NCBI GenBank assembly: GCA_000437255.1
Contig: FR899092.1
Location: 1-8,716 of the forward strand
Direction of reading: 5' to 3'
From: Ruminococcus sp. CAG:403
GTDB taxonomy: Bacteria > Bacillota > Clostridia > Oscillospirales > Ruminococcaceae
Length of the DNA: 8,716 nucleotides
Positions within the stretch are counted from its first letter, which is position 1. Each line of letters opens with the position of its first letter. Below are positions 1-6,405 of the stretch, piece by piece. The notes beneath the pieces are model-generated. The model was not told the origin of the DNA. It was given only the letters and a program-made list of their open reading frames with translations, and searched no databases. Both the position numbers and the translations under genes were made by a program.

Positions 1-559
1 CGGGCTCTGATATCTCACAGTTTTGTGGAATGATTGCAGCCTGATCCGGAAAGACTGACATGACATTCTCTTTCCCGCCGGGCTTATCAATGTAAAACAG
101 GCGTGCACCGTATCCACAAATTGCAGCATATTTGACACACTGCATATCCACATCGTAGATATTTGCATGCGTTGTAAAATCTGTCAGCGCTTTGGTGCAG
201 GCTTTTACGGCTTCTTCTCCACCTGTCTCTGCAATAGATTCATCTGTTTTGGAATAGCTGTATGTAATCGGCTTCCCGGCGAAATATCCTGTTTTTAGGT
301 CGATGATTTCGGAAAAGAAATCGGTGTTGATCTGATTGTTCAGCTGCGCATAGTTCTCATGGAAGCGTGGGATCCGCTGAAAAATTGGTACGCCTTCCCG
401 GAACGTACTGTATCGCATTCGCAGTTTGTAATTGTAGCGGCTGTTCCATCGGTGCTTCCAGATGATATGCGAAACCAATTCCGGTGTGATCCCGTTTGCT
501 TCAATCGCTTCTCGCTCCGCTGTGAAATCGGGGTATCCTTCCCGTACTTTTCTTGCCAT
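1..559 (-). CDS. Phage portal protein, SPP1 gp6-like (N-terminal part, cut by window edge)
   Basis: The frame stays open from an ATG at 559 to the window edge, giving 186 residues of a protein whose stop lies outside. Portal proteins form the dodecameric ring at one head vertex through which the terminase pumps DNA and to which the tail joins. The family call rests on the N-terminal pattern: a charged segment, then NNQINTDFFSEIIDLKTGYF followed by AGKPITYSY, which resembles the start of SPP1 gp6-type portals, where a helix precedes the conserved Gly-Lys-Pro-Ile. Further on, YAAICGYGARLFYID fits the next core strand of the family. The start is set by an AGGGAAGGGAG ribosome binding site five bases upstream. 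It begins 15 bases after the large terminase stop, in the usual terS-terL-portal order. The family call is fairly firm; the C-terminal half cannot be judged. Confidence 0.85.
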   Translation of the reverse strand, partial: MARKVREGYPDFTAEREAIEANGITPELVSHIIWKHRWNSRYNYKLRMRYSTFREGVPIFQRIPRFHENYAQLNNQINTDFFSEIIDLKTGYFAGKPITYSYSKTDESIAETGGEEAVKACTKALTDFTTHANIYDVDMQCVKYAAICGYGARLFYIDKPGGKENVMSVFPDQAAIIPQNCEISEP

Positions 560-574
560 ATTCTCCCTTCCCTC

Positions 575-1816
575 TTATAATCTGATTTTGCTTGCAGTTG
601 CACCACCGTGCTGAATTGGTTCTGTTCCGTATCGCAATGCATCCATCAAATGATTGTTCTCATCGACTGGCAAATCAATTGGATTCCCGAATTTATCCGT
701 TGCCCATCGGTAATTGCTGATTTCTTCAATGAAATGCGTGCACCGATAGTCCACAATGATTTTATATCCTTGCAGCCATTGAATGCCATACAGCACACTT
801 CCACTGCCTTTCTGCGCAGGAGTTGCCCGAACGCCCAACCGACACAGCTCTAAGATTTGTTGCGCACCAGCACAATCGCAGGTTACATAGCCGGATGCAA
901 TTCTATTTTTCACTTCCCGGGCAAGCGTTTCAAGTGAGATGCTGCCCTGATAGTATTCATCAAAAACATAGACAATTTTTTGACCAGCCTCAAAGTCAAA
1001 ACGGACTAGCGCATTGGGGTCAACGACACCAAAGTCTAATCCGTTGTAAATATTTGCAAAATGTGGAATCTGATCGGACAGATCAGCCGTTTCCCAGTTC
1101 TCAAAGACAAGCCCTTTTGTAACGCCCCATCCACCAAGCCCTGCGACTTTGTATCGTTCTGGACGATTTTTCTTCATGTCCTCAAACAAGTTTGCATCTT
1201 CTTCGTCCAGCCATTCATTGCAAAGATAATTGGTTGTAGTTGCAAGAATGTTCGGCGATTGAATGTCAAAAAATCGTTTTTTCAACCAATGCTGTGCGCT
1301 CCACGGGTTGAAGGTGATCACCCATTGTTTAAAATATCCTTCCGGCATCTCACCACGAATGGATTCGTCCAGCGTATCAAATTCAGTTTCTTTCAGCAGC
1401 TCGTAAGCCTCTTCCAGCCACGCCCAGCAGAGTACGCCATGCTCCACAGTGATAGATGTAACCTTCAACGAATCATCCAATCCACGGAACAGGATTTTTT
1501 GTCCGGTTGGCAAGTACGTTATTTCAAGCGGTGATTCTTTCCACGACCACCGTTTTTCAACATGCAGCCGATGTACTGCCCATTTCAGATCTGTAAAACA
1601 GCTGTCTTTCAGGGTGCGCCCGATTTTTCGTACAACCAGCAGATTTGCTAATGGGTACTTCATCATCAAGTAAATCCATCGAAGGGCTGTTGTCTTGGAC
1701 TTCTTCGAGGCTCGTCCGCCTTTGCAAACGTTATAACGCCCTTTGAATTCCCAGAACGCTTTATAGCCTTTTCCGACAACATCAGGCAGATAAATTTTAT
1801 TAGGGTTCAAGGTCAT
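575..1816 (-). CDS. terL: Phage terminase large subunit, PBSX/XtmB-like
   Basis: This is the packaging motor ATPase and headful nuclease that cuts concatemeric DNA and drives it through the portal. Numbered from the ATG at 1816 (413 residues), an ATPase P-loop variant GGRASKKSKT lies at about 33-42, a Walker B strand with the catalytic Glu pair (VLCWAWLEEA) at 128-137, and a TFNP coupling motif near 167. The C-terminal RNase H-like nuclease shows its three acidic positions in GLDFG (D261), CDCAGA (D314) and HLMDALRYG (D392). Length and order match full-length PBSX-family large terminases, so it looks intact. A GTG nine bases upstream (1825) extends the frame by three codons but has no ribosome binding site; the ATG at 1816 is preceded by GGAG, at rather short spacing. 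It overlaps terS by 17 bases, suggesting translational coupling. Confidence 0.93.
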   Translation of the reverse strand: MTLNPNKIYLPDVVGKGYKAFWEFKGRYNVCKGGRASKKSKTTALRWIYLMMKYPLANLLVVRKIGRTLKDSCFTDLKWAVHRLHVEKRWSWKESPLEITYLPTGQKILFRGLDDSLKVTSITVEHGVLCWAWLEEAYELLKETEFDTLDESIRGEMPEGYFKQWVITFNPWSAQHWLKKRFFDIQSPNILATTTNYLCNEWLDEEDANLFEDMKKNRPERYKVAGLGGWGVTKGLVFENWETADLSDQIPHFANIYNGLDFGVVDPNALVRFDFEAGQKIVYVFDEYYQGSISLETLAREVKNRIASGYVTCDCAGAQQILELCRLGVRATPAQKGSGSVLYGIQWLQGYKIIVDYRCTHFIEEISNYRWATDKFGNPIDLPVDENNHLMDALRYGTEPIQHGGATASKIRL

Positions 1817-2243
1817 CTTCTCCACAGATCACAACTGGTACCTCTCCAGCAATATCTAATTTTTCTTTATACAGCCCGAATCGCTTGCCAAGAAGTTCTG
1901 CTGCCCGCAGCCGTTCTTTCTCGTCCGGAGGTTTTTCAATCAACCTAGCTTTACTGCATCCTTCTCCAGTCCCTTCTACAACGCAAACAGTTGACTGTGT
2001 GCTGCCTCGCAGAACAGCAGTTAGATATTCCATGACTTCTTTTGCATCTGCCATCTTTGCAGAGCTAATTTTCTCCATTTGTGCTTCGATGTAGGCTTTA
2101 ATTTCAGCATTTTTGAGCAATCTGTATGCATTTGCAGCAGCAACAGCATCATTTTTCACATTCGGGTATGCTGCTTTGTACGCTCGAACCCTGTTTAAAT
2201 CAATCAAATACTCGTCTGCAAATATATGCTGTTTTCCAGTCAT
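1800..2243 (-). CDS. terS: Phage terminase small subunit
   Basis: The 147-residue protein has the look of the Terminase_2 family: N-terminal MTGKQHIFADEYL, then a helix-turn-helix-like stretch with KAAYPNV and AAANAYRLLKN at about 23-45, then a helical middle and an acidic tail (GEDDLEP). Small terminases bind the phage packaging site as a ring, recruit the large subunit and modulate its ATPase and nuclease. The start has a clean AAAGGAG site eight bases upstream. It is the first gene after the 186-base control region holding two promoters and a terminator, so it probably opens the late operon. It is followed with overlap by the large terminase, the standard arrangement in Gram-positive siphophages. 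Confidence 0.9.
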   Translation of the reverse strand: MTGKQHIFADEYLIDLNRVRAYKAAYPNVKNDAVAAANAYRLLKNAEIKAYIEAQMEKISSAKMADAKEVMEYLTAVLRGSTQSTVCVVEGTGEGCSKARLIEKPPDEKERLRAAELLGKRFGLYKEKLDIAGEVPVVICGEDDLEP

Positions 2244-2280
2244 GTGATTTTCTCCTTTCCTGTAGTGCTTTTAGGGTATA

Positions 2281-2318
2281 AAAAATGCCGCTCGGATTTG
2301 CTCCTGCGGCATTTTTTT
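2281..2318 (-). terminator. Intrinsic terminator in front of terS
   Basis: AAAAAATGCCGC (2281-2292) and GCGGCATTTTTT (2307-2318) form a perfect 12-bp stem around a 14-base loop. The A- and T-runs make it symmetrical, so it can end transcripts in either direction. No plus-strand gene approaches it. Its natural job is therefore to stop the minus-strand early transcript after the ArpU-like regulator. Both candidate late promoters lie upstream of it, so late transcripts would have to pass it; see the findings. Confidence 0.8.
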
Positions 2319-2332
2319 ATTTTGTCAGTATA

Positions 2333-2361
2333 ATCATACCACGGAATTCAGATTATTTCAA
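2333..2361 (-). promoter_or_regulatory. Candidate minus-strand promoter for terS (proximal)
   Basis: On the minus strand TTGAAA (2356-2361) and TATGAT (2333-2338) are separated by 17 bases, close to the vegetative sigma consensus. Transcription would start near 2326, so the terminator hairpin would begin within the first ten bases of the RNA. This placement makes it either a weak or tightly controlled promoter, or one whose 5' hairpin serves another purpose. Predicted from sequence only. Confidence 0.45.
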
Positions 2362-2416
2362 GTGAGATTGAGTGAGGCTTTTTAGAAAAGTTTCCTTGCT
2401 AATTTCTCATGATATT

Positions 2417-2446
2417 ATTATAGCACAGGTTAAGTGTACGATTCAA
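2417..2446 (-). promoter_or_regulatory. Candidate minus-strand promoter for the late operon (distal)
   Basis: On the minus strand TTGAAT (2441-2446) and a perfect TATAAT (2417-2422) are 18 bases apart, and the -10 carries the extended TGC directly upstream. The -35 lies inside the last codons of the ArpU-like regulator. The start would fall near 2410, giving a leader of about 165 bases before terS that includes the terminator hairpin. Confidence 0.55.
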
Positions 2447-2843
2447 TACGATTTTTCAGCATCACCAATGCTTTTTTATGCCATCGATGAAACGTATCCC
2501 ATGAGCATGCCATCTCTACACATACCTGTTCGCAAGTCATACAATCCAAATAACGGTATCGCATTAGTCGCCGTAGATCGGGTGGCAGTAATGTAATGGC
2601 ATTTTCCACTGATGCTTGCTTTTCTAACAACTCACGTTGTTTTCTCAGGTACAGTTGCTCCAACGCTTCTTTTTGTTCCACATATCGTTGTGCTTCTGGT
2701 ACTGGTTCTCCTCGCTGCCGTGGAGTATCGCTGTAAGCCATACCGTGGTAGCCTTTATTCTTCTCCAATGCAGATAACCGCTTTTGTATGTCAGCCAATT
2801 CACGTTTAATGCTGCCGTATTGCAGCAATTCCTCTTTCGTCAT
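2430..2843 (-). CDS. ArpU/DUF1492-like sigma-70 region 4-type phage regulator
   Basis: The 137-residue protein has two parts. Residues 1-85 are a helical, Lys/Glu/Gln-rich and probably coiled-coil segment. Residues about 88-130 (PPDLRRLMRYRYLD, then EQVCVEMACSWDTFHRWHKK) look like sigma-70 region 4 with a helix-turn-helix, as in DUF1492 and ArpU-type phage proteins. Members of this group sit at the end of early operons and act as, or are thought to act as, activators of late packaging and lysis genes. The position here fits: it is the last gene before the terminator and candidate promoters ahead of terS. Its ATGA start overlaps the stop of the preceding gene by four bases and has a GGAGG site eight bases upstream. 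Late activation is inferred from context and family, not shown by the sequence. Confidence 0.75.
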   Translation of the reverse strand: MTKEELLQYGSIKRELADIQKRLSALEKNKGYHGMAYSDTPRQRGEPVPEAQRYVEQKEALEQLYLRKQRELLEKQASVENAITLLPPDLRRLMRYRYLDCMTCEQVCVEMACSWDTFHRWHKKALVMLKNRIESYT

Positions 2844-3217
2844 ACCCCATACCTCCGTTCCAGCCGATAAACAGATCGATTCTGGTAATGCCGATCTAAG
2901 TAATTATCTGCCGTTGCAACATCCGGGAAGTAGATCACCTGGTTCTGCCGATCCGCAAGCACACGACCGGTTATGCGGTTGCGTACAACGTAGCATACGC
3001 CAGGCTTGGGGTCGATCAGATTGCTGATGGTTTCTGTTACATCGTTCCAGTCAGCCGGTTGTGCGGCACGTTCTGGCTGTGATGCACGTTTCAGCGCTGC
3101 ACGTTTTTCTCGCCGGAACCTGTTTTCCCGTTCCCGGGCACAGTTCCGGCAGAACCGGCGTGCAACGCTCAGCGCGTGCACCGGTTCGCCGCATGTTTCA
3201 CAAAATATGGTTATCAT
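2840..3217 (-). CDS. Small zinc-ribbon phage protein of unknown function
   Basis: I do not recognise this 125-residue protein. Residues 1-26 contain two CxxC knuckles (C6/C9 and C23/C26) that would bind one zinc. A strongly basic helical stretch follows (about 27-50, rich in Arg and Lys), which could bind nucleic acid. The C-terminal half (about 70-125) looks like a small alpha/beta domain with no motif I can name. It is locked into the operon: its ATGA start overlaps the stop of the Lar-type gene, its own stop overlaps the ArpU-like start, and GAGGAGG stands seven bases before the ATG. An accessory DNA- or RNA-binding role is possible but is only a guess. Confidence 0.75.
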   Translation of the reverse strand: MITIFCETCGEPVHALSVARRFCRNCARERENRFRREKRAALKRASQPERAAQPADWNDVTETISNLIDPKPGVCYVVRNRITGRVLADRQNQVIYFPDVATADNYLDRHYQNRSVYRLERRYGV

Positions 3218-3567
3218 GGCTGTGCCTCCTCGTCCATTCTTGCTCCGCAGTTCGGGCAGTAATCAAACGTATCTGTCGGCATAAAAAACGCCTTTTTGCA
3301 TCTACCACAGATAGCAGCCCCATTCTTGAACGTTTCACCGTCGTAACTCGTGACATCTTCTCGTGTCCAGTGGGCTTTCGGTGGCTGATTTATCCGTTGG
3401 TTCCATTTTTCAGCGGCTTTCTCATTTGCACAGTATTCCGCTGATATCCTAATCATGTCGCTTTCGGCACCGCAATCTTCACACTTAGTCACGACAAATT
3501 CACCCATATTTTCAAATTTTGCTTCTCCACCGCAAAACGGGCAAGGTTTCAACTTGATCTCACTCAT
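3214..3567 (-). CDS. Lar-type (restriction alleviation family) double zinc-ribbon protein
   Basis: From the ATG at 3567 this is 117 residues. The N-terminal half matches the Lar family pattern: LKPCPFCGG (C9, C12), then KCEDCGA (C29, C32), ending in a conserved KWNQR at about 54-58. The second half adds another ribbon, CGRC (C87, C90) and YCPNCGARM (C104, C107). The prototype, Rac prophage Lar, modulates host type I restriction to protect unmodified phage DNA, but most phage members of this family are named by similarity alone. The frame is open upstream to 3609, but the ATG at 3567 has a GAGGAGG site seven bases away and begins directly with the conserved domain. It overlaps the rusA-like stop by eight bases. 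The zinc-ribbon call is firm; the anti-restriction role is inferred. Confidence 0.8.
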   Translation of the reverse strand: MSEIKLKPCPFCGGEAKFENMGEFVVTKCEDCGAESDMIRISAEYCANEKAAEKWNQRINQPPKAHWTREDVTSYDGETFKNGAAICGRCKKAFFMPTDTFDYCPNCGARMDEEAQP

Positions 3568-3964
3568 TTTCCTCCACCTCCTCAATTCGTACATAAACGC
3601 CCGGAACATTCGCCCAGAACTTCTCCACGACTGCGCTGTAAATCTGCTTATCGTCTTTCCAATACCCCAGCTTGGTCATGATGTCGAACAGTGCCTTGCA
3701 CAGATTGTCCACATCTGGCTTGTTGGTATAAGGTTCACCATCCGTATGCTTGGCTTTCAGTGGGAAGCACCACTTTACTACCAACTGTACTGCGCTGGTG
3801 TATGGCTGTTCTGGAATGTGCTTCCGCAAGTGGGCGGCAAGCTTGGCTTCTGTTTCTCCGTTCCCACGTTTGTAAAATCGATGAACGCCGCGTTGATCAA
3901 CCGTGTGCCCTTGCTGCTGATGGGTACTGGTTGGCGGTTCCATCGGCATGAACAATTCTGTCAT
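3560..3964 (-). CDS. rusA: RusA-type Holliday junction resolvase
   Basis: RusA enzymes cut four-way junctions and, in phages, probably clear branched replication products before packaging. Numbered from the ATG at 3964 (134 residues), the family signature is complete: KPDVDNLCKA at 82-91 and GYWKDDKQI at 100-108. D84, D86, K90 and D105 correspond to the essential D70, D72, K76 and D91 of E. coli RusA. The N-terminal PMEPPTSTHQQQG is the usual opening of phage members. The frame is open to a TTG at 4021, but that codon has no ribosome binding site, whereas the ATG at 3964 has GGAGG eight bases upstream and gives the normal family length. It follows the primase-helicase and the structured gap, and overlaps the Lar-type gene, so the four genes from here to the ArpU-like regulator form one tightly coupled unit. 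Confidence 0.92.
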   Translation of the reverse strand: MTELFMPMEPPTSTHQQQGHTVDQRGVHRFYKRGNGETEAKLAAHLRKHIPEQPYTSAVQLVVKWCFPLKAKHTDGEPYTNKPDVDNLCKALFDIMTKLGYWKDDKQIYSAVVEKFWANVPGVYVRIEEVEENE

Positions 3965-3969
3965 ATTTT

Positions 3970-4140
3970 CTACCTCCATTTCTGGTTTTTCAGGTTCGCT
4001 TTTGTCAATGTCAGACGACAAGGGTTACAAGAGTGCCGTGCATTCGCACTCTTGTTCCTTGTTGTCATTGACGTCAATGTTGCGACAGCGACAAGTATAT
4101 ATTTATATATACACTGTTGTCGCAATTTTTGCCGTTCCAT
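3970..4140 (-). CDS. Possible 56-residue small protein coupled to the primase
   Basis: An ATG at 4140 overlaps the primase stop as TAATG and has AAGGAG four to five bases upstream, so ribosomes finishing the primase could restart here. The frame runs 56 codons to a TAG at 3970-3972, just before rusA. The product is basic, with a short hydrophobic run (YILVAVATL, about 14-22), two Cys (SCNPC, 38-41) and a basic tail. I recognise no family. Against it, the reading frame runs through two strong hairpins whose symmetry would largely dictate the peptide sequence, so the ORF may be a by-product of a non-coding element. Conservation of the frame in relatives would decide. Confidence 0.3.
   Translation of the reverse strand: MERQKLRQQCIYKYILVAVATLTSMTTRNKSANARHSCNPCRLTLTKANLKNQKWR
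4004..4072. repeat. Long imperfect inverted repeat, 26 paired positions
   Basis: Three stacked stems share one axis. The outer arms are GTCAATG (4004-4010) and CATTGAC (4066-4072). The middle arms are ACGACAAGG (4015-4023) and CCTTGTTGT (4057-4065), with one G-T pair. The inner arms are ACAAGAGTGC (4027-4036) and GCACTCTTGT (4046-4055), around a nine-base loop. Only a four-base bulge and a three-by-one internal loop interrupt it. It lies in the gap between the primase-helicase and rusA. Confidence 0.8.
4066..4079. repeat. Perfect 14-bp palindrome
   Basis: CATTGACGTCAATG is its own reverse complement. Its left half is also the closing arm of the large hairpin, and its right half repeats the 8-mer GTCAATGT found at 4004-4011. 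The word therefore occurs three times here, twice direct and once inverted. A dimeric DNA-binding protein site is a natural reading, but none is proven. Confidence 0.75.
4080..4125. repeat. AT-rich hairpin with TTGCGACA inverted arms
   Basis: TTGCGACA (4080-4087) is inverted at 4118-4125. Nested inside is a perfect AT-rich palindrome GTATATAT-TT-ATATATAC (4095-4112). In an alternative register GCGACAA (4088-4094) pairs with TTGTCGC (4117-4123), giving a 15-bp stem with a four-base bulge. The easily melted core next to repeated words is a layout seen at replication origins, but also in regulatory hairpins. Confidence 0.75.
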
Positions 4141-6389
4141 TATTCTCCTTTTTCAGCAAGTTTGATATTGCCATTTTCTAGTGTCAATTTGTCGTGTTCC
4201 TTGACTCGTCTTTCGACTGTACGCCGACTGATTCCGAGGTATTCTGCCATATCGTCTCCCGTCACCGCACCGTCCATATTGCAAGCATGAAACGCATTGA
4301 GCAGAGCTGCTTTCTTGTCCGCTTTCTGAGCGGCATACGTCTCCTTGGTTTTCTCTCCACGTTTCTTATTCCCACGCTGAAACGGCTGCATTTCACTTTC
4401 TGCTTGCAAGTCTTTCAGCACACCCACGGTGTCCTCTACATGAATGGGATACCGGAACCACAGGTTCTTTGGCTCGAACTTCGGGAACTCCCGGAGGGTA
4501 CCGTCCAGCCTCCATGCCGTTCGTTGTTTGATATTGGCTCTCACAGCTTCCAGATTGCGCTGTAAGGCATCGTAGCAAGTAGATGGCAAATGATCTCGGC
4601 AAAGATTTAAAGCTGCTACAGCGCTCAGCAGATCGTCCGGAGAAGCATCTGCCAGTACGGCTGGAGCATGAATTCGCAATTGCTCCACACAAGCTTCGCA
4701 AATTGCCGTGTTGGTTTCCTGTTTGAGAATGTCTTCTGTAAGCTCCAGTTCGGTCATATCAATGAGGGCATCCGGGTCACGGGCAAACACGCCGCTGCCG
4801 GATGCACGGTCCATGCTGCGCTTGCCGCCCTGTGCGCCCTTGCTGTGGTGGTGGCAGTAGATCACCGCACAGCCCAGCTGGGTGCACACCTTGTCGAACT
4901 GGTTGCAAAAATGTGCCATTTGGTCGGCACTGTTTTCGTCACCGGTGATGACCTTGTAAATGGGGTCAATGATGACAGCGATGTATTGCTTTTTCTTGGC
5001 ACGGCGGATCAAGCTTGGGGCTAGTTTGTCCATTGGTTTGGTTGTCCCACGCAAATTCCAGATATCGATGCTGGATAAGTTGGCGGCTGGCAGCTGCATA
5101 GCTTGATAGACGTCCCGGAACCGATGCAGGCAGCTTGGCCGGTCTAGTTCTAGATTGACATACAGCACACGCCCTTTGGCGCATTGCCAGCCCATCCACT
5201 TTCTGCCTTCTGCCATTGCAATGCATAATTCAATTAATGCAAAAGACTTTCCGGCCTTGGACGGCCCGGCAATCAGCATCTTGTGCCCCTGCCGCAGCAC
5301 ATTTTCAATCAAAGGGGGAGAGAGTTCCGGCATATTTTCCCATGCTTCTGCCATACTCTCAAATTCCGGTAGGTCATCTGTAATGCTGTCGATGTAGTCT
5401 TTCCATTCGTCCCAGCTGCCCATGCCAATGTTTACAGCAACTAAGTATTGCTTTTTTTCTCCGCGCAGCACACCGGGCATACGAGACAAACGAGAGGGAT
5501 TTTTACAGGAACGATCTACTTGAAGTCCGTTTTTGTCGCAGACCTGATACAAAAACGCCACTCGCTCCCGGTATTCCTTTGCATTCCCTGCCTCCACTCG
5601 CACAATGGCATGCAGGCTCTTCCCGCCGCTGTAGACCAGGCATGCAATCGGCAATTGCAAATCTCGCATAATTCCGTTTTGCTGTTCAATGGGAATCCCA
5701 TCAGACTCTACCAGGGCATAGCGAAAATCTGTTACATTTTCATTTTTACCGCCTTTCCCATCCAGCGGATTAAATCGGATCCATGCTCCAATTTCAGGAT
5801 CATAGTCGCCGAAAACTGCGCCAAGGTCATTTTCGCAATATGTCAGGTCTTCTAGCAGTTTTCCGGCGGTTCGGTCACAGCTTCCTGCATCCGGAAGATG
5901 CTTTCCGTCTTGATTTTTCCAACTGCGCACGACATAGCCAACATTCTCTTCTGCTTGAAACAACGTGCTGATATAGGTGCTAATCTCCTTTACTGGATCC
6001 CATTCTGAAAACAACGGTTTTACCGGAAGTGCTTGTGTTTGAAGCGGACTCGTGATTGCATAATCCTCTCCGATGTAATCCTCCCAGTCCAGCGCACGGG
6101 ATTCTTTTTGGGGACTGCTGTGTGGACGGTAACCGCCTTCCAATGCCAGATGTACGATAGTGCCGGCAGTGACCGGATGCTCAGAACCGGCAAAAGTACG
6201 CCACTTCTTTTCACATTCTCCGCTGTGATACCGAGCGGTGTCACGCTGTGACCAGCCATCCCAAATGGAAACGTCATAGCCGGAATCTTTCAGCGCCATG
6301 CCAATGCCGCACCAATCCTGATAGGTCAGGCAGGATGGGTCAATATAGTCCAGTAGTTCGTCTAGGTTGTCGTCTTTGTAGGTATCCAA
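4140..6389 (-). CDS. Phage primase-helicase fusion: PriCT-2-like, AEP primase, RecA-like ATPase, C-terminal HTH
   Basis: This 749-residue protein probably primes and unwinds the phage fork. Numbered from the TTG at 6389, a PriCT-2-like domain covers about 14-85 (DYIDPSCLTYQDWCGIGMAL, then GECEKKW). An archaeo-eukaryotic-type primase region follows at about 130-320, with the acidic pair in VESDG (228-230), SGGKSLH (254-260) and DRSCKNPSRLSRMPG (292-306). A RecA/DnaB-like ATPase has Walker A GPSKAGKS (375-382), VNLELD with a likely catalytic Glu (414), Walker B YIAVIID (469-475) and a YCHHHSKG sensor (511-518). A helix-turn-helix (DMAEYLGISRRTVERRV) ends the protein near 710-735. The frame is open to 6509, but nothing there looks like a start. 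The TTG is preceded by AAAGG and leads straight into the first domain. The start is moderately sure, the domains well supported. Confidence 0.88.
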   Translation of the reverse strand: MDTYKDDNLDELLDYIDPSCLTYQDWCGIGMALKDSGYDVSIWDGWSQRDTARYHSGECEKKWRTFAGSEHPVTAGTIVHLALEGGYRPHSSPQKESRALDWEDYIGEDYAITSPLQTQALPVKPLFSEWDPVKEISTYISTLFQAEENVGYVVRSWKNQDGKHLPDAGSCDRTAGKLLEDLTYCENDLGAVFGDYDPEIGAWIRFNPLDGKGGKNENVTDFRYALVESDGIPIEQQNGIMRDLQLPIACLVYSGGKSLHAIVRVEAGNAKEYRERVAFLYQVCDKNGLQVDRSCKNPSRLSRMPGVLRGEKKQYLVAVNIGMGSWDEWKDYIDSITDDLPEFESMAEAWENMPELSPPLIENVLRQGHKMLIAGPSKAGKSFALIELCIAMAEGRKWMGWQCAKGRVLYVNLELDRPSCLHRFRDVYQAMQLPAANLSSIDIWNLRGTTKPMDKLAPSLIRRAKKKQYIAVIIDPIYKVITGDENSADQMAHFCNQFDKVCTQLGCAVIYCHHHSKGAQGGKRSMDRASGSGVFARDPDALIDMTELELTEDILKQETNTAICEACVEQLRIHAPAVLADASPDDLLSAVAALNLCRDHLPSTCYDALQRNLEAVRANIKQRTAWRLDGTLREFPKFEPKNLWFRYPIHVEDTVGVLKDLQAESEMQPFQRGNKKRGEKTKETYAAQKADKKAALLNAFHACNMDGAVTGDDMAEYLGISRRTVERRVKEHDKLTLENGNIKLAEKGE

Positions 6390-6405
6390 AAAATCACCCT
6401 TTCTA

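Noticed and set aside
340..642. A 100-codon minus-strand open frame across the terL end and portal start
   Set aside because: It is a different frame over the portal N-terminus and terL C-terminus, both well supported, and has no ribosome binding site of note.
1061..1534. A 157-codon plus-strand open frame
   Set aside because: It is antisense to the core of the large terminase, whose ATPase and nuclease motifs are intact.
2329..2334. TATAAT on the plus strand near the terminator
   Set aside because: No plausible -35 at the right distance and no plus-strand gene downstream.
3568..3609. N-terminal extension of the Lar-type protein
   Set aside because: The extra 14 residues are encoded over the rusA end; the ATG at 3567 has a strong ribosome binding site and leads directly into the zinc ribbon.
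3965..4021. N-terminal extension of RusA to a TTG at 4021
   Set aside because: No ribosome binding site; the ATG at 3964 has GGAGG and gives the normal family start.
3455..4165. A 236-codon open frame on the plus strand
   Set aside because: It is antisense to rusA, the Lar-type gene and the hairpin gap; the minus-strand genes have strong motifs and ribosome binding sites, and the plus-strand product shows no recognisable domain.
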